The notes: generated by a model from the sequence alone, not told the origin. DNA of 64,000 nucleotides from Limnohabitans sp. MMS-10A-192 (GCF_003063335.1 NZ_NERX01000003.1:62001-126000); one strand, 5' to 3'. Positions 37,383 through 46,744 are shown, counted from the stretch's first letter. Numbers and translations: made by a program.

Positions 37383-38660
37383 ATGCTCCGCACCCTCTTC
37401 GTTGACTTCAACAGCTACTTCGCCTCGGTCGAGCAGCACCTGAACCCGGCCCTGCGTGGGCGGCCGGTGGGGGTGGTGCCGGTCATGGCCGATTCTTCGT
37501 GCTGCATTGCGGCCAGCATTGAGGCCAAGGCCTTCGGGGTGAAGACGGGCACGGGCGTGGCCGAGGCCAAGCGTTTGTGTCCGGGCATCGCCATCGTGCT
37601 GGCCGACCATGCCAAATATGTCGAGATTCACCAGCAAGCCGTGGCGGCGGTGGACCGGATCGTGCCGGTGCGCCAGGTGCTGTCGATTGACGAGATGGAG
37701 TGCGAGTTGACCGGTCGCTGGCGTGAACGTGACCGGGCCATCGCATTGGCGCATCAGGTCAAGGCCGAGGTGCAGCGCAGCGTGGGCGAATGCCTGCGCA
37801 GCTCGATTGGCATCGCGCCCAACACGCTGCTGGGCAAGCTGGCCTCCGACATGCACAAGCCCGATGGCATGACGGTGATCGAGCAGCACGAGTTGCCCGA
37901 GCGCTTGTTTCATCTGAAGCTGTCGGACATCCAGGGCATTGGCCCGCGCATGCGCGAGCGCTTGTCGCGCTGCGGCATCGAGACGATGGCGCAGCTTTAT
38001 GCCGCGCCGCGTGATTTGCTGCACACGGCCTGGGGTGGTTTGGCGGGGGCTGACATGTACGACAAGCTGCGCGGCCAGTGGTACGGGCCACGCGCCACGG
38101 TGGCAAGGTCGCTGGGACATTCGCATGTGTTGCCACCCGACTTGCGCCACCCGGAAGGGGCGCGCCAGGTGCTGCACCGGCTGACGCAAAAGGCCGCCAT
38201 GCGGCTGCGCAAGCAGGGCTTTTATGCCACGGCTATGCAGGTGTTTGTGCATTGCGCGCACCGCTGGCAGCGCGAGGCCGGTGGCGAGCGCTATGTGCAT
38301 GTGGGCGAGACGCAGGACACCGGGTTTTTGCTGCACACACTCGACCAGCTGTGGTTCAGCGGGCTGCATTTGTTGCAACACCCCAAAGCGGTGGGTGTGC
38401 AGTTGTGCGGTCTGGTGCTGGCCAGTCAACACACGCCCGATTTGTTTGAGATGCTGGAAGAAGCCCCCATCACGACCGCGCAGGCCCTGCAAAACCACCC
38501 GGTGCAGCGTGACCGGACCCGCTTGATGTCGGCCATGGACGCGCTCAACCGCACGCATGGCAAAAACGCGGTCTACTTTGCCAGCGCACACCACACGCTG
38601 GATGCCGCACCCATGCGCATCGCGTTCAACCGGATTCCGGATCTGGAGACAGAGCGCTGA
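37383..38660 (+). CDS. Y-family DNA polymerase (DinB/UmuC-like)
   Basis: Translesion polymerase of 425 residues. Catalytic acidic residues in LFVDFNSYFASVEQ (Asp8) and LSIDEMECELTG (about 102-105), with Phe at the steric-gate position; little-finger and helix-hairpin-helix regions follow (LSDIQGIGPRMRERLSRCG, about 178-196). It is longer than E. coli DinB (351) and has no obvious clamp-binding peptide at the C-terminus. A perfect LexA box overlaps the likely promoter, so expression should be SOS-induced. Confidence 0.88.
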   Translation: MLRTLFVDFNSYFASVEQHLNPALRGRPVGVVPVMADSSCCIAASIEAKAFGVKTGTGVAEAKRLCPGIAIVLADHAKYVEIHQQAVAAVDRIVPVRQVLSIDEMECELTGRWRERDRAIALAHQVKAEVQRSVGECLRSSIGIAPNTLLGKLASDMHKPDGMTVIEQHELPERLFHLKLSDIQGIGPRMRERLSRCGIETMAQLYAAPRDLLHTAWGGLAGADMYDKLRGQWYGPRATVARSLGHSHVLPPDLRHPEGARQVLHRLTQKAAMRLRKQGFYATAMQVFVHCAHRWQREAGGERYVHVGETQDTGFLLHTLDQLWFSGLHLLQHPKAVGVQLCGLVLASQHTPDLFEMLEEAPITTAQALQNHPVQRDRTRLMSAMDALNRTHGKNAVYFASAHHTLDAAPMRIAFNRIPDLETER

Positions 38661-38712
38661 TGTGCTGGCCATGGACCGCCATGGCTGCGCTCGCGATCAG
38701 AAGCAACAGCGC

Positions 38713-39531
38713 TCAGGCCGTGACGATCCAGCCTTCGAGCGGATCGCAGGGCGGCAAGCCGTATTGCGGGTGTCCGGCTTCGTGTTGCTGCTGCGCCCAG
38801 GCCGCTTGCATCAGGCACAGCGTGGCGTCGAGCGCATCGCCACTGGCATCGTCGGCCAAGCGGCCCAACAGCGCATTGCTGGCCACCAGACGCAGGCCCA
38901 GACGGGTCTGGCCGCGCTCCAATGCACCGAGCAGCTCACGCCGAGCCAGCAGACGCTCGGGTGTTTGTTTGGCTTTGTCGTCGCTTTTGTAGCTGCGGCT
39001 GCCCAACACCTCGCGCGCCAGCAGGCCGGGGTAGGCTTCCAAAGCCACACGGCGGTGATCGCCCGCGTGCAAACCGGGCAGGTGCACACCCGCTTGGCGC
39101 AACAGCGGTACGCCCGCGTGCAACATGTAGGCCACGGGCGGGTTGACCCACTTCATGGATGGGCTCGAGCCTGCGGGTTTGTCTGCAGCGCGGTGGGCGA
39201 ACTTGCCACCCACGGGGCGGGCATTGCAAAAGGCGGCAAATTGTTCGCGAATTTGGGGGCGCTCCAGCGCGCAGTAATGGTCCATGCAGGCGGCCCAGTC
39301 GGTAGACCAGCCCAGCGTCTCGACCAGTTCACGCGGCAGCCCAAAGGGCAAATCAAAGCCGCCCACCCAATCGGCAGGCTGCGCCAGCCAATCGCCAAAT
39401 GCGTTCAGCTTGTCAAAGGTTTGAAGGGCTTGCAGTTGCACCCGGCCCTGCCGGGCTTGGCCCAGCGCCAGCACGATGGGTTTGCGCTTGCTGGGGCTGC
39501 TGGAAAAGTCGCAGCCGATCAGAGACGCCAC
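38713..39531 (-). CDS. DUF429 family protein
   Basis: A 272-residue protein with an RNase H-like start (LIGCDFSSSPSKRKP) and GGFDLPFGLP and ALEAYPG motifs of the DUF429 family, whose function is not established. GTG start at 39531, six bases after the BLUF stop, places it last in folE-BLUF-DUF429. Confidence 0.75.
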   Translation of the reverse strand: MASLIGCDFSSSPSKRKPIVLALGQARQGRVQLQALQTFDKLNAFGDWLAQPADWVGGFDLPFGLPRELVETLGWSTDWAACMDHYCALERPQIREQFAAFCNARPVGGKFAHRAADKPAGSSPSMKWVNPPVAYMLHAGVPLLRQAGVHLPGLHAGDHRRVALEAYPGLLAREVLGSRSYKSDDKAKQTPERLLARRELLGALERGQTRLGLRLVASNALLGRLADDASGDALDATLCLMQAAWAQQQHEAGHPQYGLPPCDPLEGWIVTA

Positions 39532-39537
39532 GACCGA

Positions 39538-39960
39538 TCAGGCGCGGCCGATGATGGACGCCGTGGCCATCAGCTCTTCAAGCAGGGCCAGGGACACTTT
39601 GCCCGAGACGCTGTAGGGGTCCAGCTCGGCGCGCTCGGAGTATTTGAGCAAAATGTTGGTGTTGACACGCGAGGCATCCACCTGACCCATGGTCCAACCA
39701 CCAAAGCGGCGTTCGGAGATTTCTTCGTAGTGCAGCAAGACCACTTCTTTGTGGCGCGCATCTTTCTGGATGTGCCCATACAGCTCGCTCACGGCGTTGC
39801 GCCCACCTTCGATGGCTTGCAAAAAGATGCCACCGCCGTAGCACAGGATGCCGGTGATGCCACTGCTCGGGTTGAACTGGCGCGACTGGGCCAGGATGGA
39901 TTCGATGGTCTCCGCACGGGTGTCCACAGCGCGGCTGGCGTAAAGCAGGCGTACCAACAT
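39538..39960 (-). CDS. BLUF-domain blue-light sensor, single domain
   Basis: A 140-residue FAD-binding photoreceptor. The BLUF residues are in place: Tyr in LLYASRA (about 7), Asn in FNPSSGITGIL (about 30), Gln in FLQAIEGG (about 48) and the WTMG strand (Trp/Met about 89-91). The C-terminal 45 residues are the usual cap helices; there is no output domain, so it must act through a partner. The ATG lies two bases after the folE stop (TGACCATG), so the two are translated together. Confidence 0.92.
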   Translation of the reverse strand: MLVRLLYASRAVDTRAETIESILAQSRQFNPSSGITGILCYGGGIFLQAIEGGRNAVSELYGHIQKDARHKEVVLLHYEEISERRFGGWTMGQVDASRVNTNILLKYSERAELDPYSVSGKVSLALLEELMATASIIGRA

Positions 39961-39962
39961 GG

Positions 39963-40697
39963 TCAGTTCTTTCCAGGAATCAGGGACAGGAATTCACGGC
40001 GCAGGTTCGGGTCCTTGAGGAAGGCACCACGCATGACCGAATTGATCATCTTGCTGTCCATGTCTTTGACGCCGCGCCAGCCCATGCAGTAGTGGCTGGC
40101 CTCCATGACGATGGCCAGGCCATCGGGCTGGGTTTTGCGCTGGATCAGGTCGGCCAGTTGCACCACGGCTTCTTCCTGGATCTGGGGGCGGCCCATGATC
40201 CATTCGGCCAGGCGAGCGTACTTGGACAGGCCAATCACGTTGGTGTGTTCGTTGGGCAACACGCCGATCCATATCTTGCCGATCACGGGGCAAAAGTGGT
40301 GGCTGCAAGCACTGCGCACGGTGATGGGGCCGACGATCATCAGCTCGTTGAGGTGCTCGGCGTTGGGGAACTCGGTGATCTCGGGGCCGTCCACATAACG
40401 GCCTTTGAACACTTCCTTCAAATACATCTTGGCCACACGGCGGGCGGTGTCGCCGGTGTTGTGGTCGTTCACGGTGTCAATCACCAGCGAATCGAGCACA
40501 CCTTCCATCTTGGCGGTGACTTCGTCCAACAACTTGTCCAGCTCACCGGGTTCGATGAATTCGGCGATGTTGTCGTTGGCGTGGAAGCGTTTGCGGGCCG
40601 CATGGATGCGCTCGCGGATTTTGACGGAAACAGGAACGCCTTCGTCTTCGGGCGTGGCGGCAGAAGCAGTCATGGCGTCTGGGGCTTTCATTAACAT
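39963..40697 (-). CDS. folE: GTP cyclohydrolase I
   Basis: First enzyme of folate/pterin synthesis, GTP -> 7,8-dihydroneopterin triphosphate plus formate. 244 residues; zinc/active-site motif CSHHFCPVIGK (about 131-141) and MEASHYCMGWRG (about 200-211). The first 30 residues are a variable extension, with possible starts at 40697, 40691 and 40673. It heads folE-BLUF-DUF429; the next folate-pathway gene, nudB, is 2 kb upstream in the same direction. Confidence 0.95.
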   Translation of the reverse strand: MLMKAPDAMTASAATPEDEGVPVSVKIRERIHAARKRFHANDNIAEFIEPGELDKLLDEVTAKMEGVLDSLVIDTVNDHNTGDTARRVAKMYLKEVFKGRYVDGPEITEFPNAEHLNELMIVGPITVRSACSHHFCPVIGKIWIGVLPNEHTNVIGLSKYARLAEWIMGRPQIQEEAVVQLADLIQRKTQPDGLAIVMEASHYCMGWRGVKDMDSKMINSVMRGAFLKDPNLRREFLSLIPGKN

Positions 40698-40776
40698 GGC
40701 AAGGATCGTAACAGCGATTGATCAAGCTGGCCCGGCCGCCCGGCCAACACCCATGCCCGGGCGAAGGACTACGGCT

Positions 40777-42006
40777 TCAGTAACGGTTGCCGCTCAAAAA
40801 CAAGGCCAGGCGCATCAGGCCAAAGGCCACGCGGTCGCGCAGCCTTTGCGGCCAGGGTCTTTGGGTGTAGGTATCGACCACCACAGGGCTGCTTTGCTCA
40901 TCGATGGCGCGGCTCAAGCGCTGGTGCAATTGCCGCGCAAACACCTTGTCGGCCACCACCACATTGGCCTCCCGAGCCAGCAGCAAACTCAAAGGGTCCA
41001 GGTTGGACGACCCCACCGTGGCCCAGGGGCGGTCGTGATCAGGGTCGACCACAGCCACCTTGGCGTGCAGAAAACTGGCTTCGTACTCATGAATCTCCAC
41101 CCCTGCGGCCAACAACACGCCATAGACCGGCCGGGTCGCGTGGTACTGCATGAAATATTCGTAGCGCCCTTGCAGCAGCAAACGCACCCGCACGCCCCGC
41201 TGCGCCGCATGGATCAAGGCCTTGCGCAAACGGCGCCCGGGCAAAAAGTAGGCATTGGCGATGACAATTTCATGGCGCGCCGCGCCGATGGCCCGCAAAT
41301 ACGCTTTCTCGATCTGCGTGCGGTGCAGCACGTTGTCGCGTAAGAGCAAACCCGCTTTGGCCACGACATGGGCGCCGGCAGCGCCACCGGCCTCGTGCGA
41401 CCAGGGCAAGTGTAGACCCGCCGCCCGAAAGGAGCTGAAGGCCTCGGGAAACTTTTGCTGGCGCACATGGCGCACGCCCTGGATGCGCCACCACAGCTGC
41501 GACATGGTCTCTTGCATCTGCTGCACCAAGGCCCCTCGGGCGCACACTGCAAAATCAAAGCGGGGCTCGGGCAAGGCGCCATGATGCGGGTCATACCAAT
41601 CGTCCAGGATATTGATGCCGCCGCAAAACGCGAGGTGCCCATCGATCACGCACAGCTTGCGGTGCAGCCTGCGCCAACGGCTGGGAATCAAGAGCCCCAA
41701 AGTGCCCAAGGGCGAATAAATGTGCCAGGCCACACCGGCGCGCTCGAAACGCTCACGCCACTCGGCAGGCAGCCGTGGGGTGCCCACACCGTCCACCACC
41801 AGCCAAACCCGCACGCCTCGCAAGGCGGCGCGCTCCAGCGCTTCGGCCACCATCAAGGCTGCGCCGTGGAAATCAAAAATATAGGTTTCCATGTGCACCT
41901 GCGAGCGGGCTTGCTCGAGCGCCGACACCAGCGACTCGAAGTAGGCCTGGCCGCCCTCGATCAGCTTGATCTGGTGGCCGTCTCGCAGGGGCGGGCTGTA
42001 GCGCAT
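40777..42006 (-). CDS. clsB: Cardiolipin synthase B
   Basis: Phospholipase-D superfamily enzyme of 409 residues with two HKD motifs, HRKLCVIDG (about 115) and HAKVAVVD (about 315), plus the downstream GSSNLDPLS. It builds cardiolipin from phosphatidylglycerol. Two bases separate it from the endonuclease-like gene upstream, an arrangement in which such EEP proteins and clsB are regularly paired. Confidence 0.92.
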   Translation of the reverse strand: MRYSPPLRDGHQIKLIEGGQAYFESLVSALEQARSQVHMETYIFDFHGAALMVAEALERAALRGVRVWLVVDGVGTPRLPAEWRERFERAGVAWHIYSPLGTLGLLIPSRWRRLHRKLCVIDGHLAFCGGINILDDWYDPHHGALPEPRFDFAVCARGALVQQMQETMSQLWWRIQGVRHVRQQKFPEAFSSFRAAGLHLPWSHEAGGAAGAHVVAKAGLLLRDNVLHRTQIEKAYLRAIGAARHEIVIANAYFLPGRRLRKALIHAAQRGVRVRLLLQGRYEYFMQYHATRPVYGVLLAAGVEIHEYEASFLHAKVAVVDPDHDRPWATVGSSNLDPLSLLLAREANVVVADKVFARQLHQRLSRAIDEQSSPVVVDTYTQRPWPQRLRDRVAFGLMRLALFLSGNRY

Positions 42007-42008
42007 CG

Positions 42009-42761
42009 TCAGTCGGTCCAGGCCAGCTCGGCCACCAGCGGCAAGTGGTCAGACATGCGTGGCCAGATGCGCCCGGCGGGCACCATGGCGCGCACTGGGC
42101 GAAGGCCACGGGCATAGACATGGTCGAGCTGGTTCAAGGGCAAGCGAGAGGGGTAAGTGGGTGTCGGCTGATCGCGCCACTCGGCAAAGCCCGCAGACGC
42201 CATGCGCCGCCCAAGTCCTGTGCCCCAATCGTTGAAATCCCCCGCCACCAACACTGACGCGTGGCTCGGAATGTGGGCTGCGATGTAGTCCAGCAAAGCT
42301 TGCGTCTGACGCACGCGGCTGGCGGGCACCAGCCCAAGATGCACCACGATCACATGCACCACGCGGTCCACCACCTGCACTTCGGTGTGCAAAAAGCCGC
42401 GCTGCTCAAACCGGTGGTCCGAGATGTCGCGGTGCTGGTGCGACAGCACGGGCCAGCGCGAGAGCATGGCGTTGCCATGTTCGCCGTGGCGCGTGGTGGC
42501 GTTGGTGCGGTACACCGCTTCGTAACCCTCGGGCGCCAAATAGTCGGCCTGCGGCTGGGCAGGCCAATGGGCAAAGTGAAGTGCTTCGCGCCGGTTCATG
42601 CGCCGCACTTCCTGCAGGCAAACGATGTCGGCATCGAGCTGCTCCACCGCATGGCCAATGTTGTGGATCTCCAGCCGCCGCACAGGCCCCAGCCCCTGCA
42701 CACCTTTGTGGATGTTCCAGGTGGCCACCCGCAGCGTGGGGTGTTCGTGGCGCTGAGGCAT
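42009..42761 (-). CDS. Endonuclease/exonuclease/phosphatase-family protein
   Basis: EEP-fold protein of about 250 residues: VATWNIHKGVQG at the start, CLQEVRR, GDFNDWG and SDHLPLVAEL at the end, giving the metal and His/Asp catalytic set. Usually encoded beside clsB; the substrate in this context is unknown. ATG 42761 overlaps the nudB stop as TGATG. Longer upstream in-frame sequence lies inside nudB and was rejected. Confidence 0.88.
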   Translation of the reverse strand: MPQRHEHPTLRVATWNIHKGVQGLGPVRRLEIHNIGHAVEQLDADIVCLQEVRRMNRREALHFAHWPAQPQADYLAPEGYEAVYRTNATTRHGEHGNAMLSRWPVLSHQHRDISDHRFEQRGFLHTEVQVVDRVVHVIVVHLGLVPASRVRQTQALLDYIAAHIPSHASVLVAGDFNDWGTGLGRRMASAGFAEWRDQPTPTYPSRLPLNQLDHVYARGLRPVRAMVPAGRIWPRMSDHLPLVAELAWTD

Positions 42762-43228
42762 CAGGTACACCCTTGGGCAAAGCGCGGCAGCATCAAAATG
42801 GCTTCTGCGTTCGATGGCGAAAAACAGGTGTCCACGGCCTGCTGCCAGTGCAGCCACTGCCATTCGGTGTGCTCGCGCGGGCTCAGCGTCACAGGCGTGC
42901 CCTCGGGCACCAAGAGGCCAAACACCCGCTCGGTGTTGCGGCTGACTTCAGGCGCGTAACGCCAGCGCCAGGCCGGGTAGATGTCGTAAGTGTTTTCGAG
43001 CTGCCAGTCTTGCAGCTGGCACTGCGGGTGAAGCGCATCGATGCCGGTTTCCTCTTGCACCTCACGCACGGCCGTCTCGGCCCAGTCTTCGTGCAGAAAA
43101 TCCTTGCTACCGGTGACCGACTGCCAGGTGCCCGCATCCACGCGGCGGATCAGCAAGACATGACGGCTGGGGGTGTAGATCACCACCAGCACGGATTCGG
43201 GGATTTTGTAATCAATGGAGGTCACCAC
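42761..43228 (-). CDS. nudB: Dihydroneopterin triphosphate diphosphatase
   Basis: Nudix hydrolase of 155 residues. Nudix box GSKDFLHEDWAETAVREV followed by QEETGID (about 40-64), and an opening ESVLVVIYTP and VLLIRR typical of NudB. Removes pyrophosphate from the FolE product in folate synthesis. First gene of nudB-EEP-clsB, upstream of folE in the same direction. Confidence 0.92.
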   Translation of the reverse strand: MVTSIDYKIPESVLVVIYTPSRHVLLIRRVDAGTWQSVTGSKDFLHEDWAETAVREVQEETGIDALHPQCQLQDWQLENTYDIYPAWRWRYAPEVSRNTERVFGLLVPEGTPVTLSPREHTEWQWLHWQQAVDTCFSPSNAEAILMLPRFAQGCT

Positions 43229-43266
43229 CCCATTCTAGGCAGGCGCAAGCTTGCTAGGATTGCGCC

Positions 43267-43911
43267 ATGTCGTCTTTCTCACACGCCCCCTCCCACCTGC
43301 ACGTCACGGCCCTGAGCGGAGGACCGGGTAACTTGCCCCTCATTCAAAATTTGACGCATGCTTGGAGCGCCGGAGTCCACTGGATCTGCGGTGACGAAGG
43401 CACCGGCAAAACCACCTTGCTCCGACTGCTGGCGGGCGATTTACCCACCATGACGGGCAGCGTGAGCAGGCCAGAAGGCGGCGTGTTCTGGGTAGATCTG
43501 CAAGGTGCTGCACACGACCAGGTCTTGGTTCAAGACTGCTGGGATGCCATGCGCAAAAACTGCCCGCGATGGAATGAAGAACTCCTGCAACAACTGATCA
43601 GCGATCTCGATATGGATCAGCACCGCCATAAACGGCTGAACATGTTGTCCACCGGCAGCCGACGAAAAGTGATGGTCATTGGGGCGCTGGCCTCAGGCGC
43701 CACCGTCACATTGCTGGACCAGCCCTTTGTGTCACTCGACCTGGCCTCGATTCAGACAATCCAAGATTTTTTGAGCGAAGCCGCTGAGCACCCCCAACGT
43801 GCATGGATCGTGGCGGACTACGAAGTGCCGGCGGGATGGCCGCATCGGGGTGTACTCGATCTGGACTCACGGAGCGGCCATCGCTCAGTGGGAGAAGAAA
43901 GCGGGACTTGA
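43267..43911 (+). CDS. ABC-type ATP-binding protein with degenerate hydrolysis motifs
   Basis: A 214-residue ABC ATPase resembling CcmA-like small ATPases. Walker A GDEGTGKTT (about 39-47), signature LSTGSRRKV (about 126-134) and Walker B VTLLDQPFVSLD (about 150-160). The catalytic Glu after the Walker B Asp is Gln, and the expected H-loop His is absent (IVADYE). Similar changes are used in the laboratory to slow hydrolysis; here they are natural. No transmembrane partner gene is adjacent. Role unknown. Confidence 0.75.
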   Translation: MSSFSHAPSHLHVTALSGGPGNLPLIQNLTHAWSAGVHWICGDEGTGKTTLLRLLAGDLPTMTGSVSRPEGGVFWVDLQGAAHDQVLVQDCWDAMRKNCPRWNEELLQQLISDLDMDQHRHKRLNMLSTGSRRKVMVIGALASGATVTLLDQPFVSLDLASIQTIQDFLSEAAEHPQRAWIVADYEVPAGWPHRGVLDLDSRSGHRSVGEESGT

Positions 43912-44275
43912 GAAAACAAGCCGACACCGTGAAGCTGATCACTGCGCACGTCGGACTTGATTGAGGGCGATGGCCACAGGTGGCACAACACACGAGTGGT
44001 CGCCAGACCACACAAACGGTCATGCTCAACGCCGAAAACCGCAAATTGATCACTTGAGATGTAGTCAATGCCCTGTCACATGTGCGTTTACAAACAAATC
44101 GACAAGAAAGGCTTATGTCTTTTTGCCGTGATGCCCCATAATGTGTCTGTGCGTATTTTTTTATACGGCACATGTCAGGTGATCGGTCAGTTTCGCGCGC
44201 TACGGCGGCAGTTTTCAGTTTGTTGTGCTTTCGGGACCCCATCGCTTTGTTTTTTTGTATTTCTGAGGAGTCCCC
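43912..44275 (+). other. Long non-coding leader before the RRM protein gene
   Basis: 364 bases without a supported gene. The A/T-rich second half looks like an extended 5' leader. A hairpin-forming stretch lies at about 44151-44173 (GTGCGTAT...ATACGGCAC), and GAGGAG at about 44263 is the ribosome site for the RRM gene. RNA-binding and cold-shock type genes often have such leaders; I cannot place a promoter with confidence. Confidence 0.5.
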
Positions 44276-44662
44276 ATGGGCAATAAACTTTACGTCGGCA
44301 ATCTGCCGTACACCGTTCGCGACGAAGACCTGCAACAGGCATTCGGCGAATTCGGCGCCATCACCAGCGCCAAAGTCATGATGGAACGCGACACAGGTCG
44401 TTCTAAAGGTTTCGGCTTTGTCGAAATGGGCAGCGATGCCGAAGCGCAAGCCGCTATTGAAGGCATGAATGGCCAATCTTTGGGTGGCCGCAGCATCACC
44501 GTGAACGAAGCCCGTCCGATGGAAGCTCGTCCTCCACGTACCGGTGGTTTCGGTGGTGGTGGCGGTTACGGCGGTGGCGGCCGTTCAGGCGGTGGCGGCT
44601 ACGGCGGTGGCGATCGCTCCGGCGGTGGCGGCTACGGCGGCGGCGGTCGCGGCGGCTACTAA
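44276..44662 (+). CDS. Glycine-rich RRM RNA-binding protein
   Basis: A 128-residue protein: one RRM (about 2-80) with RNP2 KLYVGNL and RNP1 RSKGFGFVEM, then a low-complexity tail of Gly/Tyr/Arg repeats (SGGGGYGGG units, about 90-128). Similar bacterial Rbp proteins are often cold-induced and bind single-stranded RNA. Possible phase-separating tail. Followed by two hairpins. Confidence 0.93.
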   Translation: MGNKLYVGNLPYTVRDEDLQQAFGEFGAITSAKVMMERDTGRSKGFGFVEMGSDAEAQAAIEGMNGQSLGGRSITVNEARPMEARPPRTGGFGGGGGYGGGGRSGGGGYGGGDRSGGGGYGGGGRGGY

Positions 44663-44676
44663 GCCCTGCACCCCTT

Positions 44677-44696
44677 CAACGGCCTGAAGGCCGTTG
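44677..44696 (+). terminator. Hairpin downstream of the RRM gene
   Basis: CAACGGCC / GGCCGTTG arms, followed by a weak T stretch (CACATTTTC). Possibly a first, inefficient terminator. Confidence 0.5.
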
Positions 44697-44736
44697 CACA
44701 TTTTCTGACTCGGCCTCACCGCTGAGCACAGACATC

Positions 44737-44771
44737 AAAGGCTTCAAAACTTCGGTTTTGAGGCCTTTTTT
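44737..44771 (+). terminator. Intrinsic terminator of the RRM gene
   Basis: AAAGGCTTCAAAAC / GTTTTGAGGCCTTT stem with TTCG loop and six T residues. One G-T mismatch in the stem. Confidence 0.85.
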
Positions 44772-44811
44772 GTGGCCCGGTTGCGCAGTGCCCGGCCGGA
44801 TTTAAAGCCAC

Positions 44812-44849
44812 AAAAAAGCCAACGCCACCGGAAGGTGGCGTTGGCTTTT
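44812..44849 (-). terminator. Intrinsic terminator of aspS
   Basis: Perfect stem AAAAGCCAACGCCACC / GGTGGCGTTGGCTTTT with a T-tract on the minus strand, just past the aspS stop at 44868. Confidence 0.9.
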
Positions 44850-44867
44850 GGTGGGTCTTACGGCAGC

Positions 44868-46682
44868 TTAAGCGGCTTTGACGGCATCCACATTGCGCAA
44901 GCGGATGTGCAATTCGCGCAGCTGCTTTTCGTCCACTGGGCTTGGCGCTTGCGTGAGCAAGCACTGAGCACGTTGCGTCTTGGGGAAGGCAATCACGTCG
45001 CGGATGGACTCGGCACCGGTCATCAAGGTGACGATGCGGTCCAAACCAAAGGCCAAGCCGCCGTGTGGAGGCGCGCCGTATTGCAGCGCGTCGAGCAGGA
45101 AGCCGAACTTGAGCTGGGCTTCTTCGGGCGTGATCTTCAAAGCGTCAAACACTTTTTGCTGCACGTCGGCGCGGTGGATACGCACCGAGCCGCCACCCAT
45201 CTCCCAACCGTTCAACACCATGTCGTAGCCCTTGGAGATGCACTTCTCGGGGGCCGTGACCATCCAGTCTTCGTGGCCGTCTTTGGGCGCGGTGAAGGGG
45301 TGGTGCACAGCGGTGTAGCGCTGGTTTTCGTCGTCGAATTCGAACATCGGGAAGTCGACCACCCACATCGGGGCCCAACGGTCTTCAAACAGGCCATTGG
45401 CTTTGCCAAAGGCGCTGTGGCCGATCTTGATGCGCAAGGCACCGATGGCATCGTTGACGATTTTTTCTTTGTCAGCGCCGAAGAAAATCAGGTCGCCGTT
45501 TTGTGCACCGCTGCGCTCCAGCACAGCCGTCAATGCGGCGTCGTGGATATTCTTGACGATCGGCGACTGCAAACCGTCACGGCCTTTGGACAGGTCGTTG
45601 ACGCGGATATAGGCCAGGCCCTTGGCACCGTAGATCTTGACGAACTCGGTGTAGGCGTCGATCTCGCCACGGCTGATGCCGCCGCCTTCAACGGAACCAT
45701 TGGGCACGCGCAAGGCGACCACGCGGCCGCCTTTCATGTTGGCTGCGCCCGAGAACACCTTGAAGTCCACATCGCCCATGACGTCGGTCACTTCAGTGAA
45801 CTGCAGCTTCACGCGCAAGTCGGGCTTGTCAGAACCGTACAAGTGCATCGCGTCCTGGTAGGTCATGACCGGGAACTCACCCAAGTCCACGCCGATGGTC
45901 TTCTGGAACACGCGCTTGATCATGCCCTGGAACATGTCGCGGATTTCTTCTTCGGTCAGGAACGATGTTTCGATATCAATCTGTGTGAATTCGGGCTGGC
46001 GGTCAGCGCGCAAGTCTTCGTCGCGGAAGCACTTGGTGATCTGGTAGTAACGGTCATAGCCCGCCACCATCAAGAGCTGCTTGAACAGCTGGGGCGACTG
46101 GGGCAAGGCAAAGAACTGGCCATCGTGCACGCGGCTGGGCACCAGGTAGTCGCGCGCGCCTTCAGGCGTGCTCTTGGTCAGCATAGGGGTTTCGATGTCC
46201 ACAAAGCCGTTTTCGTCCAAGTACTTGCGCACTTCCATCGCCACTTTGTAGCGCAGCATCAGGTTGTTCTGCATGTACGGACGGCGCAGGTCCAACACGC
46301 GGTGCGTGAGGCGGGTCGTCTCGGACAGGTTTTCTTCGTCGATCTGGAAAGGCGGCGTGACAGAGGCGTTGAGCACGATCAGTTCATGGCACAGCACCTC
46401 GATCTTGCCGCTTTTCAGGTTGTCATTGCTTGTGCCATCGGGGCGGGCACGCACCACGCCTTTGATCTGCACACAAAACTCGTTGCGCACGTCTTCGGCC
46501 ACTTTGAACATCTCAGGGCGGTCGGGGTCGCACACCACTTGCACATAGCCTTCGCGGTCGCGCAAGTCGATGAAGATCACGCCACCGTGGTCACGGCGAC
46601 GGTTGACCCAGCCGCACAGGCTCACGGTTTGGCCGCTCAAGGCTTCGGTCACCAGACCGCAATAGTGGGAACGCATGGACAT
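44868..46682 (-). CDS. aspS: Aspartyl-tRNA synthetase
   Basis: Class II synthetase of 604 residues: N-terminal OB-fold anticodon domain ([20 protein letters not shown], about 20-40), motif 2 ([20 protein letters not shown]), the GAD insertion and motif 3 [15 protein letters not shown]. Length is typical of the bacterial type. Whether it is discriminating or also charges tRNA-Asn was not determined. Downstream of the DUF502 and FmdB genes in the same direction. Confidence 0.97.
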   Translation of the reverse strand: MSMRSHYCGLVTEALSGQTVSLCGWVNRRRDHGGVIFIDLRDREGYVQVVCDPDRPEMFKVAEDVRNEFCVQIKGVVRARPDGTSNDNLKSGKIEVLCHELIVLNASVTPPFQIDEENLSETTRLTHRVLDLRRPYMQNNLMLRYKVAMEVRKYLDENGFVDIETPMLTKSTPEGARDYLVPSRVHDGQFFALPQSPQLFKQLLMVAGYDRYYQITKCFRDEDLRADRQPEFTQIDIETSFLTEEEIRDMFQGMIKRVFQKTIGVDLGEFPVMTYQDAMHLYGSDKPDLRVKLQFTEVTDVMGDVDFKVFSGAANMKGGRVVALRVPNGSVEGGGISRGEIDAYTEFVKIYGAKGLAYIRVNDLSKGRDGLQSPIVKNIHDAALTAVLERSGAQNGDLIFFGADKEKIVNDAIGALRIKIGHSAFGKANGLFEDRWAPMWVVDFPMFEFDDENQRYTAVHHPFTAPKDGHEDWMVTAPEKCISKGYDMVLNGWEMGGGSVRIHRADVQQKVFDALKITPEEAQLKFGFLLDALQYGAPPHGGLAFGLDRIVTLMTGAESIRDVIAFPKTQRAQCLLTQAPSPVDEKQLRELHIRLRNVDAVKAA

Positions 46683-46744
46683 GTTTTTTGCTTTCTTAAT
46701 TCAATCGGTCATCGGCCTTCAGGCGATCACCACATTCACGAGGA

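Noticed and set aside
43706-44476. A 256-codon minus-strand frame across the leader of the RRM gene
   Set aside because: Overlaps two real plus-strand genes; composition is disordered and no motif is visible.
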